A DNA stretch of 64,000 nt, taken from Streptomyces musisoli. GTDB taxonomy: Bacteria; Actinomycetota; Actinomycetes; Streptomycetales; Streptomycetaceae. Under the pieces are notes generated by a model. It was not told where the DNA came from. It was given only the letters and a program-made list of their open reading frames with translations, and did no database searches. Position 1 is the first letter of the stretch; each line of letters begins with the position of its first letter. Positions 24,325 to 31,701 of the stretch are shown one piece after another. The stretch covers positions 558,001 to 622,000 of the forward strand of contig NZ_JAERRH010000002.1 in assembly GCF_016741855.1 (NCBI RefSeq). Direction: 5' to 3'. The position numbers and the translations under genes are program-made.

Positions 24325-26129
24325 GCCCGGCCGCCGACGGAACCGGCGGTGGAGGCTGCGGTAGGCGCAGCCCCGGGCGTCGCGGGACGGGCCGCAGGGG
24401 ACCCGGCGGGCCCCGCCGTGGAGCGGGCGGCCCGGTCCGGGGCGAGGACGGGCGCCACTCCGGAGGCAGTCACCGGGTCGGACTCAGGGGCCGGCCCGGG
24501 GACCGGTGCCGTGGTCGGTGCCGGTGGTGTCGTTGCGGGTGCGGTGGTCCGTCGTGTGTCGGTCTGTGCCGCTGTGGTGTCCGTCTCCGCTGTCGCCGGC
24601 GCCGGGGTCGGTGCCGCTGGTTGCGTTGCGGGTGCGGTGGTCCGTGCCGCCGGTGCCGTGGTGCGTGCCGTTCCGGTCGCTGCCGGGGCGGTCTCCGCTG
24701 TCGCCGGTGCCGCCGATCCGGCCGCCCGTGTCGACCCCGCCTCCTGCCAGGCCCGGACCGACGTCGGGTGGGCTCGAGTCACCTCTGCCCGCTCCACGAC
24801 CCGCCGGGCCAGTTCCGCGGCCTGCCGGACCAGGGCCGGGCCGTCCCAGTCCGGCGGCCAGCCGTGCCACAGCCGCAGCCGGCCGCCGACGTACACGGCG
24901 CTGAGCTGGTCCCGGTTGCCGCGCCGGACCAGCTCCCAGGGCAGGTCCCAGGACAGCCGCAGCTCCGGCCCGCTGACGTCCACGAGCAGGAAGTCGGCGG
25001 CCTGGCCCACCGCGATCCGCCCGGTGAGCCGGCCTAGCCCGACCGCGTCCGCGCCGCCCGCGCCGGCCCGCTCCAGCCAGGTCCAGCCGGCCCCGCAGGA
25101 CGAGTCGCCGGCGGCCAGACCGTGGGTGAGCCGCTGGGCGGACTCGGCCGCGTCCGCGAGCCGGAAACCGTCGCCGCGGGTGCCGTCGGTGCCCAGACCG
25201 AACCGGATGCCACGCTCGGCGAAGACCGTGGCCGGGGCGACCGCGTTGCCCTTCCAGGCGCTGGCGACCGGGTTGTAGCTCACCGCCGTACCGGTGTCGG
25301 CGAGCAGCGTGACCTCGGCCGGGGTGAGCAGCGTCGCGTGGGCGGCGAGCAACTGCGGGCCGAGCGCACCCACGTGGTGCAGGTACTCCAGGGGCCGCAT
25401 CCCGTGGCGGACGAGGGAGCGTTCGACGGCGACGAGGTGTTCGTTCACATGGATCTGGACCACGGTCCCCGCGGCGGCGGCCAGGCGTGCCGTGGCGGCC
25501 AGCGTGGGCCCCGTCGCCGCCTCCGGGACGGACACCGCGAGCGAGGGACGGACCAGGTCGTCGCCGCCGTAGCGGGCCAGATGGCGTTCGGCGGCGCCGA
25601 GCACCGTGCGCGGATCGGCGTCCTCGCCGGTGCCGTCCGCGGCGTCGTTGCAGACCAGGCCCAGCACGCAGCGGATACCCGCGTCGCGTGCCGCCGAGGC
25701 GATCACGTCCACGTCCACCGGGGCGCGGGTGCCGGACTCGGCGACCGTGGTGAAACCGCCGCGCAGCGACTCCAGGGCGGCAAGCTTCGCGGCGACGTAC
25801 GCCGACTCCTCGTCCAGCGCCCGCTCCAGCGGCACCCACACCCGGCGGAAGATCTCCGACGGCTCCCCGAAGGCGAGCGCACCGCCGAAGCTCTGCGTCA
25901 GATGGTGATGGGCGTCGACGAAGCCGGGCATCAGCGCATGCCCGGGCAGCCGCAGGGGCGTCAGCGACGGGTGCGTACGGACGATCCGCTCGGCCGGGCC
26001 GACATCGCGGAACACGCCGTCTTGCACCACCACCGCGTGCCCGTCCAGCGGGCCGTCGGGGGTCAGCGTCACATCGGGGACCAGCAGCAGCGTCTCGTGA
26101 CGCAGCCGGTGCAGGGTCAGGTCGGTCAT
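24321..26129 (-). CDS. Metal-dependent amidohydrolase/deaminase with low-complexity tail
   Basis: A 602-residue protein. Residues 1-460 form a TRZ/ATZ/cytosine-deaminase-like amidohydrolase: metal motif HALMPGFVDAHHHLTQSFGG, then VQIHVNEHL, LLAAHATLL and the Asp motif FGLGTDGTRGDGF. It would hydrolytically deaminate a purine, pyrimidine or similar ring. Residues about 475-602 are an extra Ala/Pro/Thr tail (ATAETAPAATGTARTTAPA) made of degenerate repeats, not part of the fold. ATG at 26129 follows the permease gene by about 50 nt; the stop overlaps TauE/SafE. The co-transcribed NCS2 permease suggests the substrate is an imported nucleobase. Confidence 0.85.
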   Translation of the reverse strand: MTDLTLHRLRHETLLLVPDVTLTPDGPLDGHAVVVQDGVFRDVGPAERIVRTHPSLTPLRLPGHALMPGFVDAHHHLTQSFGGALAFGEPSEIFRRVWVPLERALDEESAYVAAKLAALESLRGGFTTVAESGTRAPVDVDVIASAARDAGIRCVLGLVCNDAADGTGEDADPRTVLGAAERHLARYGGDDLVRPSLAVSVPEAATGPTLAATARLAAAAGTVVQIHVNEHLVAVERSLVRHGMRPLEYLHHVGALGPQLLAAHATLLTPAEVTLLADTGTAVSYNPVASAWKGNAVAPATVFAERGIRFGLGTDGTRGDGFRLADAAESAQRLTHGLAAGDSSCGAGWTWLERAGAGGADAVGLGRLTGRIAVGQAADFLLVDVSGPELRLSWDLPWELVRRGNRDQLSAVYVGGRLRLWHGWPPDWDGPALVRQAAELARRVVERAEVTRAHPTSVRAWQEAGSTRAAGSAAPATAETAPAATGTARTTAPAARTTAPATQPAAPTPAPATAETDTTAAQTDTRRTTAPATTPPAPTTAPVPGPAPESDPVTASGVAPVLAPDRAARSTAGPAGSPAARPATPGAAPTAASTAGSVGGRA

Positions 26130-26182
26130 GGTTCTCCGTGGTTCGAACGGACGGCTGGGGGCGTCGGACGGGCCGCAGCGGC

Positions 26183-27586
26183 TCACGCGTGGGCGGCCGG
26201 ACCGGGCGCCGCGTCCGGTACGGCGTTGGCGGCGGTCGGGGTCCGGCGGCCCAGGTGGTGGAAGACCACGTTGAGGACGGCGGCGGTCAGGGCGCCCACG
26301 GCGACCCCGCTCTCCAGCAGGATCCGTACACCGGACGGGAAACCGGCGTACACACCGGGCACCAGCACCGGCAGGAGTCCCAGGGCCAGCGCGACCGCGC
26401 ACGTCAGGGTGGCCGTGTGGTCCTCCAGCCGGGCCCGGCCGAGCATCTGCACACCCAGCACGGTGATCACCGCGAAGACGGTCATCGCGGCGCCGCCCAC
26501 CACGGCCGAGGGCATCACGCTGATGGCCCGGGCGACGGGCGTGAGGAAGCCGAGGACCACGAGGACGACACCTGCCGCGGCCGTGACGTACCGGCTGCGC
26601 ACGCCGGTGACCCGGACGATGCCGATGTTCTCCCCGCTCGTGACCATCAACGGCAGCCCGAAGAAGCCGCCGAGGAGCGAGGTGAGGGCGTCCCCGCGCA
26701 CGGTGCGCGGAACGTCCGACCGGATGTCGATGTCCTTGCCCACCGCCTCGGCGTTGATGACGGTCTGCCCGGTCGCCTCCGCCATGGAGGCCAGGCTGTA
26801 GAGCATCAGCGGCAGCGCGGCGAGGAGGTCGAAGACGGGCGTGCCGAACGGCATCGGACTGGGCACACCCACCAGAGGCCCGGAGAACAGCGCGCTCGGG
26901 TGCACCTGGCCGGCGGCACAGGCGAGGGCCGTGCCCGCGGCCAGCCCGAGCAGCACGGCGAGCTGACGCAGCACCCCGCGCAGCAGCCGGGTGAAGAGCA
27001 CGATCAGACCGATCGTGGCGAACGCGAGGCCCAGCCGGGCCGGATCGGCGAAGCCAGGCGTGCCGGGCTGCCCGGTGACCAGCAGTGCGCCGACCTTCAC
27101 CAGGTTGACCCCGACGATCACGATCATCGTGCCGATGACCAGGGGCGGGAAGAACCTCAGCAGGCGCGCGAACAGCGGCAGCACGAGGAAGGTGAACGCG
27201 GCGGTGAGGAGCACGGCGCCGGTGGCGGTGCGCAGCCCGTGCTGCTGCGCGATGGACATGAAGAGGATCAGTGGCGCGCCACCGGGCAGCATCACGAACG
27301 GCAGCCGGGGGCCGAACTTCCACGGGCCGAGGGACTGGATCAGCGATCCGACGCCGGACAGCAGCAGGGCCGCCGACAGCAGATCGACGGTGACGCCCGG
27401 GTTCAGCCGGAGGGTGGCGCTCATCAGGAAGATCGCGGAGATCGGGGTCGCCGCCATGACGAGGACGTGCTGGACGCCGAAGAGGAGGATTCGGCCGAGG
27501 GGGCGGGACTCGTCCACGGGGTGCACGGCACCGGTGGCGACGGACTGCGGGGAATCGGGGACGACGGGACGTACGGGACTGGACAC
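26183..27586 (-). CDS. NCS2 family nucleobase (xanthine/uracil-type) permease
   Basis: A 467-residue membrane protein with about 12 to 14 helices. NCS2 features are RILLFGVQHVLVMAATPISA, PWKFGPRLPFVMLPGGAPLI, the conserved ASMAEATGQTVINAEAVGK (substrate-site Glu) and LLGGFFGLPLMVTSGENIGIV (NxG motif region SGENIG). It probably imports a purine or pyrimidine by proton symport. It is the first gene of a three-gene operon. Tandem palindromes 59-86 nt upstream are likely LacI-type operators. Confidence 0.9.
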   Translation of the reverse strand: MSSPVRPVVPDSPQSVATGAVHPVDESRPLGRILLFGVQHVLVMAATPISAIFLMSATLRLNPGVTVDLLSAALLLSGVGSLIQSLGPWKFGPRLPFVMLPGGAPLILFMSIAQQHGLRTATGAVLLTAAFTFLVLPLFARLLRFFPPLVIGTMIVIVGVNLVKVGALLVTGQPGTPGFADPARLGLAFATIGLIVLFTRLLRGVLRQLAVLLGLAAGTALACAAGQVHPSALFSGPLVGVPSPMPFGTPVFDLLAALPLMLYSLASMAEATGQTVINAEAVGKDIDIRSDVPRTVRGDALTSLLGGFFGLPLMVTSGENIGIVRVTGVRSRYVTAAAGVVLVVLGFLTPVARAISVMPSAVVGGAAMTVFAVITVLGVQMLGRARLEDHTATLTCAVALALGLLPVLVPGVYAGFPSGVRILLESGVAVGALTAAVLNVVFHHLGRRTPTAANAVPDAAPGPAAHA

Positions 27587-27644
27587 GCGCGGGCTCCGTT
27601 CGGCTCGCTCGGCTCAGGCCTGACGATCCGGCCGTGGACGGCGG

Positions 27645-27672
27645 CCAAATCGATTTGGCCAAATCGATTTGG
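27645..27672. promoter_or_regulatory. Two abutting perfect LacI-type operators
   Basis: CCAAATCGATTTGG occurs twice without any spacer (27645-27658 and 27659-27672). Each is a perfect 14-bp palindrome with the central CG typical of LacI/PurR operators. They lie upstream of the NCS2 permease gene. The LacI regulator at the other end of the convergent locus (22,071) is the obvious candidate to bind them. Confidence 0.85.
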
Positions 27673-27779
27673 CGGTCAGTATGGAGGGGCCGCCCGGGGG
27701 TTGGTCAAGGGGGTGGACGCCGCCGGCCCGCCGCACCGCGGGGTGATGCGACGGGCCGGCCGGTCGGACTCGGTGGGGC

Positions 27780-28577
27780 TCAGACGGTCTTGCGGGCCAC
27801 GCCGCCGTAGAAGCCGATCTCCTCGGACCGGGGCGGGGGAGGGCTGTCCGGGCGCCAGAACGGCACCTGGGCCAGCCCGGGTTCGACGAGTTCGAAACCG
27901 TCGAAGAACCGTTCCACCTCGGCTCGGGTGCGCAGGTTCAGGGAGGCGGTCGCCTTGGTGTAGACGGCCTGGGCGGCGGTGCGGTCGGCGAAGTCGCCGG
28001 TGGCGTGCGAGAGCACCAGGAAGCTGCCTGCGGGCAGCGCGTCGCGCAGCGTGGCGACGACCTCGGCGGGCCGGTCCGCGTCGGCGAGGAAATGCAGGAC
28101 GGCGACGAGGAGCACGGCGACCGGCTGATCGAAGTCGATGAGCTGGTGGACGTCGGGGTGGTCCAGGACGGACCGCGGGTCCCGCAGGTCGCCGAGGACG
28201 ATCCGGGTCGTGCCGGACCGGCTGAGCAGGGCGTTGCCGTGCGCGGCGACGATCGGGTCGTTGTCGACGTAGGCCACGCGGACATCCGGCGCCACCGACT
28301 GGGCGACCTCGTGCACGTTCGGCGACGTGGGCAGCCCGGTGCCGATGTCCAGGATCTGGCGGACCCCGCTGTCCACGACGCACCGGACGGCGCGCCGCAG
28401 GAAGGCGCGGTTCGCCCGGACGCCCATCCGCGCCTCGGGCGCCGCTGCGGCCAGCTCTTCGCCCGCCCGCTGGTCCACCTCGTAGTTGTCCTTGCCGCCC
28501 AGGAGGTAGTCGTAGATCCGCGCGGGATGCGGTCTGCTGGTGTCGATGGTCACGGCCTCGAAGCCGTCCTCTGTCAC
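27780..28577 (-). CDS. SAM-dependent methyltransferase, DUF574 type
   Basis: A 265-residue protein of the Streptomyces DUF574 (PF04672-like) methyltransferase family. It has TSRPHPARIYDYLLGGKDNY, the typical opening, then AFLRRAVRCVVDSGVRQILD and IGTGLPTSPNVHEVA (SAM motif), VAYVDNDPIVAAHGNALL, and LLVAVLHFLADADRP. The product and target are unknown; these proteins are very numerous in streptomycetes. The GTG at 28577 has AGAGGAG 8 nt upstream. It stands alone. Confidence 0.9.
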   Translation of the reverse strand: MTEDGFEAVTIDTSRPHPARIYDYLLGGKDNYEVDQRAGEELAAAAPEARMGVRANRAFLRRAVRCVVDSGVRQILDIGTGLPTSPNVHEVAQSVAPDVRVAYVDNDPIVAAHGNALLSRSGTTRIVLGDLRDPRSVLDHPDVHQLIDFDQPVAVLLVAVLHFLADADRPAEVVATLRDALPAGSFLVLSHATGDFADRTAAQAVYTKATASLNLRTRAEVERFFDGFELVEPGLAQVPFWRPDSPPPPRSEEIGFYGGVARKTV

Positions 28578-29263
28578 GCTGAGCTCCTCTCCACGACCGG
28601 CATGGCCTTGGTCCGTACCGGCCGGGCACAGCCTCCCACATCAACTTGCCTGTCCGCGTCGGGAGTTCCAGCAGGCCGCCGGCCTCGCCGGGTGCCCGGG
28701 CGAGCCGCCGCCCGCCCGCCGGGGCCCCGGGGCCCGGCCGCGCCGTCTCACCCGGCCGGCCCCCGTCGGATGGCCCCCGCGTGCCGGGCGTCGGAGGGTC
28801 GGTACGGGGCCGGTGGTCCGGACACGTCCGCCGGCCGTCCCCACGGACCGGCACGCCGCCTCGGCCCCCCGAGCGGCGGCGGGCCGACCGGCAGGGTCGG
28901 GGAACGGTGAATCCATGCGCTCGGGCCGTTCCCCGCCCCGTCGGACGCCGGTGGTCACCCGCACGCGGACCGGCGTCACCGCCTCGGGCGCGTCACTGTC
29001 CTGGGCACGGAGCCGCGTCACCGCCCCGGGCGCAGCGTCACTGTCTCGGGCGCGGACCGGCGTCACCGCCCCGGGCGCGTCACTGTCCTGGGCACGGAGC
29101 CGCGTCACCGCCCCGGGCACAGCGTCACTGTCCCGGGCATGGACGGGCGTCACCGCCTCGGGCGCGCGGACCCGAGCCACTGCCCCGGGCACCGTGCTGG
29201 GCCTCCGGTGCCGTCGCGCTCACGTGTGTGCGTGGCCGGTGGGTCGTGGTCCGGGTGGTGCGT
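28578..29263. other. Intergenic region, no gene supported
   Basis: About 690 nt. Its right half is an 87-bp composite minisatellite. All frames over the repeats stay open because 87 is a multiple of three, giving spurious ORFs on both strands (up to 183 codons on the minus strand). None has a ribosome site or a recognisable product. Confidence 0.6.
28965..29195. repeat. 87-bp composite minisatellite, about 2.5 copies
   Basis: Full copies are 28965-29051 and 29052-29138, followed by a partial copy. Each holds two sub-repeats built on CGTCACCGCC(C/T)CGGGC and GCGTCACTGTC(C/T). The two full copies differ at only a few positions. Confidence 0.9.
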
Positions 29264-30379
29264 TCACCGGCCGTGCGGAGCGCCACCCGGGCCGGGGTCC
29301 GGATGGCGCTTCGCCGGTGGGCGCCAGCCGCCGGTGACCTCCTTGGTGGGCTTGTGCGGGAAGCGGCGCTCGGCGTACCGCTGTGCCGCGGAGCCGGGCA
29401 GGACGTAGAGGGTCTCCGTCTTGTCCTGCAAGGGGCGCAGGACCGTGTCCAGGTAGTGCCTGCGGTCGTCGAGGTACGGCCCGAGGACGTCCTCGCCCGC
29501 GGGGCAGACGGCCAGGCAGTAGCCGGACTTGTAACTGGGCTTGAAGGCGAGGCTCTGCCACATCGAGGCGTTCTCCGGGTCGGTCACCCGCGCACGGAAG
29601 TCGGCGGCGTCCTCGCTGTCGGCCACGGTCTGCACCCAGTCCGTGAACCCGCTCATGAACTCCCGGTAGTTGTGCGTCGTGCAGGCCAGCGGGTCGAACG
29701 CGCCGTCCTTGCCGATGGCGCCGACCGGACAGGCCGCGACACACAACTTGCAGTCGACGCAGGGGTCGTAGTCCAGTTCCTGCCCGTAAGCGCTCACGGG
29801 TGCGTCCACCAGGACCGTGGCCAGCAGGACGAAGCTGCCGAATCTCGGGTGGATGACGTTGCGGTGCAGGCCCATCACCCCCAGGCCGGCGGCCACCGCC
29901 ACGGTCTTGTGGGCCACCACCCAGATCCGGCCCGGGAAGTGTTCCAGCTCCTGGGGAAAGCCCGCCGACGGGTTGAGTGCCCGATGGCCGGCGTCCTGGA
30001 GGGCCCGGGCGACCGTGCGCGCGGCGGCGTTGACCTGTTCGTCGGTCTGGTGGAACTCCTGGTTGGCCACGCTGCGGGCGGGGGAGCGCGTGTTGTCGCG
30101 GTTCATGCGGACCGCGAGCGAGATCAGCGACCGCGCTCCGGGCAGGGCCGCCAGCACGTGTTCGCGCTCCCCGGCGAGGTCGGGGTGGTCCAGGCTCACG
30201 ACGGCGGCGTCGTCGGCGCCGGCCTCGAGGCACAGGGCGCGCAGCCGGTCCGCGTCGATCACCGCAGGCGGCCGCCGGTCCGCCCGTCCGGCCAGTAGGG
30301 CGCGCACGGACGGGTGGGCGGCGAGCTTGGCGGGCAGCTTCGGAGCCCCCGCCGCCTCGGTGGTGTCCTGCTCGCACAT
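29264..30379 (-). CDS. QueG-like 4Fe-4S iron-sulfur oxidoreductase
   Basis: A 371-residue protein resembling epoxyqueuosine reductase and reductive-dehalogenase relatives. An N-terminal substrate/cofactor domain has GADDAAVVSLDHPDLAGE, SLISLAVRMNRDN and KTVAVAAGLGVMGLHRNVIH. It is followed by a ferredoxin-type double cluster: CVDCKLCVAACPVGAI (about residues 208-223) and YCLAVCPAGED (about 290). It is a redox enzyme, but its substrate is unknown; queuosine synthesis is not implied by the context. The first ATG at 30379 is used; no obvious operon partner. It is divergent from the SDR gene at 30542. Confidence 0.8.
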   Translation of the reverse strand: MCEQDTTEAAGAPKLPAKLAAHPSVRALLAGRADRRPPAVIDADRLRALCLEAGADDAAVVSLDHPDLAGEREHVLAALPGARSLISLAVRMNRDNTRSPARSVANQEFHQTDEQVNAAARTVARALQDAGHRALNPSAGFPQELEHFPGRIWVVAHKTVAVAAGLGVMGLHRNVIHPRFGSFVLLATVLVDAPVSAYGQELDYDPCVDCKLCVAACPVGAIGKDGAFDPLACTTHNYREFMSGFTDWVQTVADSEDAADFRARVTDPENASMWQSLAFKPSYKSGYCLAVCPAGEDVLGPYLDDRRHYLDTVLRPLQDKTETLYVLPGSAAQRYAERRFPHKPTKEVTGGWRPPAKRHPDPGPGGAPHGR

Positions 30380-30484
30380 CCTGACCCCCTGCTGAGTTGG
30401 AATATCAAACTCACCACACTATGAGGGACGGCCGACGGGCGGGGCAAGGGCGGATCGGTCGCCGGGTGGCACGCTTGCCGTCCG

Positions 30485-30524
30485 AAACCGATCGGTTTAC
30501 GGTGGGGGGAAACCGATCGGTTTC
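30485..30524. promoter_or_regulatory. Two AAACCGATCGGTTT operators in the SDR promoter
   Basis: Perfect 14-bp palindromes lie at 30485-30498 and 30510-30523 (the second extends to 16 bp with G and C). Centres are 25 bp apart. Such ACCGATCGGT dyads are typical of TetR/AcrR repressors. They lie just upstream of the SDR ribosome site. No TetR gene is adjacent. Confidence 0.8.
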
Positions 30525-30541
30525 ACCCTTTGGAGACGGAC

Positions 30542-31249
30542 ATGACGTCGATCAAGAACTCTGTCGCGCTGGTCACCGGCGGCAGCCGCGGGCTGGGCAA
30601 GGCGCTGGTGGAGGAGCTGTACGCGCGCGGCGCCGCCAAGGTCTACGCCACGGCCCGTGACCCGCGCGGCATCACGCATCCCGATGCCGTACCCCTCGCG
30701 CTGGAGGTCACCGACCCAGGGTCCGTCGAGGCCGTGGCGGCCGCGGCGCGGGACGTCACCGTCGTGGTCAACAACGCCGGCATCTCACTCGGCGCCCGCT
30801 CCTTCCTGGACGCCCCCGTCGACGACGTGCGCCGGGAGTTCGAGACGAACTTCTACGGGCCGCTGCTGGTCACCCGAGCCCTCGTGCCGATCGTCGAGCG
30901 CAACGGCGGCGGCCATCTCCTCAACGTCCACTCCGTGCTCTCCTGGCTCGGCGTCGCAGGCTCCTACAGCGCCACCAAGGCGGCACTGTGGGCCCAGACC
31001 AACTCGCTGCGGCTGGAGCTGGCGCCGCGGGGCATCGGCGTCACCGGACTGCACGTCGGCTACATCGACACCGACATGGCCGCGGACGTGGACGCCCCCA
31101 AGTCCGCCCCGCGGGACGTCGCCGCCCGCGCGCTCGACGGCGTGGAGGCCGGGGCGTACGAGGTGCTGGCCGACGACGTCAGCCGGCAGGTGAAGGCGGG
31201 GCTGTCCGGAGATCTGGCAGCCCTGTATCCGCAGCTGGCCGCCTGGTAG
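30542..31249 (+). CDS. Short-chain dehydrogenase/reductase
   Basis: A 235-residue classical SDR. Cofactor motif VALVTGGSRGLGKALVEEL (TGxxxGxG), NNAGISLGARSF (NNAG), catalytic Ser in HSVLSWLGVAGS and YSATK (Tyr and Lys), all intact. It would interconvert an alcohol and a carbonyl with NAD(P)(H). ATG at 30542 follows GGAGA at good spacing; the Met four codons upstream is less likely. Two TetR-type operators in the promoter predict tight repression by a regulator encoded elsewhere. Confidence 0.92.
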   Translation: MTSIKNSVALVTGGSRGLGKALVEELYARGAAKVYATARDPRGITHPDAVPLALEVTDPGSVEAVAAAARDVTVVVNNAGISLGARSFLDAPVDDVRREFETNFYGPLLVTRALVPIVERNGGGHLLNVHSVLSWLGVAGSYSATKAALWAQTNSLRLELAPRGIGVTGLHVGYIDTDMAADVDAPKSAPRDVAARALDGVEAGAYEVLADDVSRQVKAGLSGDLAALYPQLAAW

Positions 31250-31619
31250 TGCTGCGTCAGAGTGCTGCGTGACGACGGTGATCCGCCCCGGCAGCGGGCA
31301 CCTTGGATCCAGGCGCCGGTCGTGCCCTCGAGCAGCTCGCGCGGGATGTCCGGGTGGCCGTTGCGGCGGGGCCGTCTCCTCGGTGGGACGGAGGAGGATC
31401 CGGCGCAGGTCGACGTGGAGGCCGTCGCGGACGGCTCGCTGGGCCAGCTTGTCCAGGCTGCTCCCCGCGACCGGTTCGCGGTAGCGGGCGCTCTGTTCGG
31501 TGTAAGGCGTCCGTACCGTGCTGCAGCCGACGCGCCAGTAACGTGCTCCAGCGGCGCACCCGTACCGTGCTCGGGAAAACGGGATGCACCGGCGCGGGCG
31601 CCCGCGCTACCGTGTCCGC
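31250..31619. other. Intergenic region, possible gene remnant on minus strand
   Basis: About 370 nt. A short near-duplication (AGTGCTGCGT twice at 31248-31270) follows the SDR stop. On the minus strand an open stretch (ARYREPVAGSSLDKLAQRAV, DGLHVDLRRILL) has coding-like composition but no recognisable family and no start. Where the operators at 30485-30524 would predict a TetR gene, I see none. Confidence 0.4.
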
Positions 31620-31643
31620 ATGTCTACGCCCCGAATCTCCTAG
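31620..31643 (+). CDS. Leader peptide MSTPRIS upstream of ABC-F gene
   Basis: A seven-codon ORF, ATG at 31620 to TAG at 31643, sits just before an intrinsic terminator and the ABC-F gene. TACCGT ends 6 nt before the ATG, and there is no ribosome site, so the leader transcript could be leaderless. Short translated leaders are the known sensors in ribosome-mediated attenuation of antibiotic-resistance ABC-F genes. Confidence 0.6.
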   Translation: MSTPRIS

Positions 31644-31646
31644 CTG

Positions 31647-31687
31647 AGGACCCGCTTCCCCGCCAGAAGTGTGTCCTTTTGCTTTTT
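31647..31687 (+). terminator. Intrinsic attenuator before ABC-F gene
   Basis: AGGAC (31647-31651) pairs with GTCCT (31673-31677), and inside it GCTTC (31654-31658) pairs with GAAGT (31666-31670). The stem is followed directly by TTTTGCTTTTT, a rare T-tract in this genome. The left arm can alternatively pair with TCCT (31638-31641) at the end of the leader ORF, giving a possible antiterminator. Confidence 0.65.
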
Positions 31688-31701
31688 CGGAGCGTCCACT
31701 C

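Noticed and set aside
24321..27662. A single 1113-residue protein
   Set aside because: Only the part from 26129 down is the amidohydrolase; the rest is out of frame over the NCS2 permease gene.
28641..29192. A 183-codon minus-strand gene over the 87-bp repeat
   Set aside because: The open frame follows from repeats with a length divisible by three; there is no ribosome site and no known domain.
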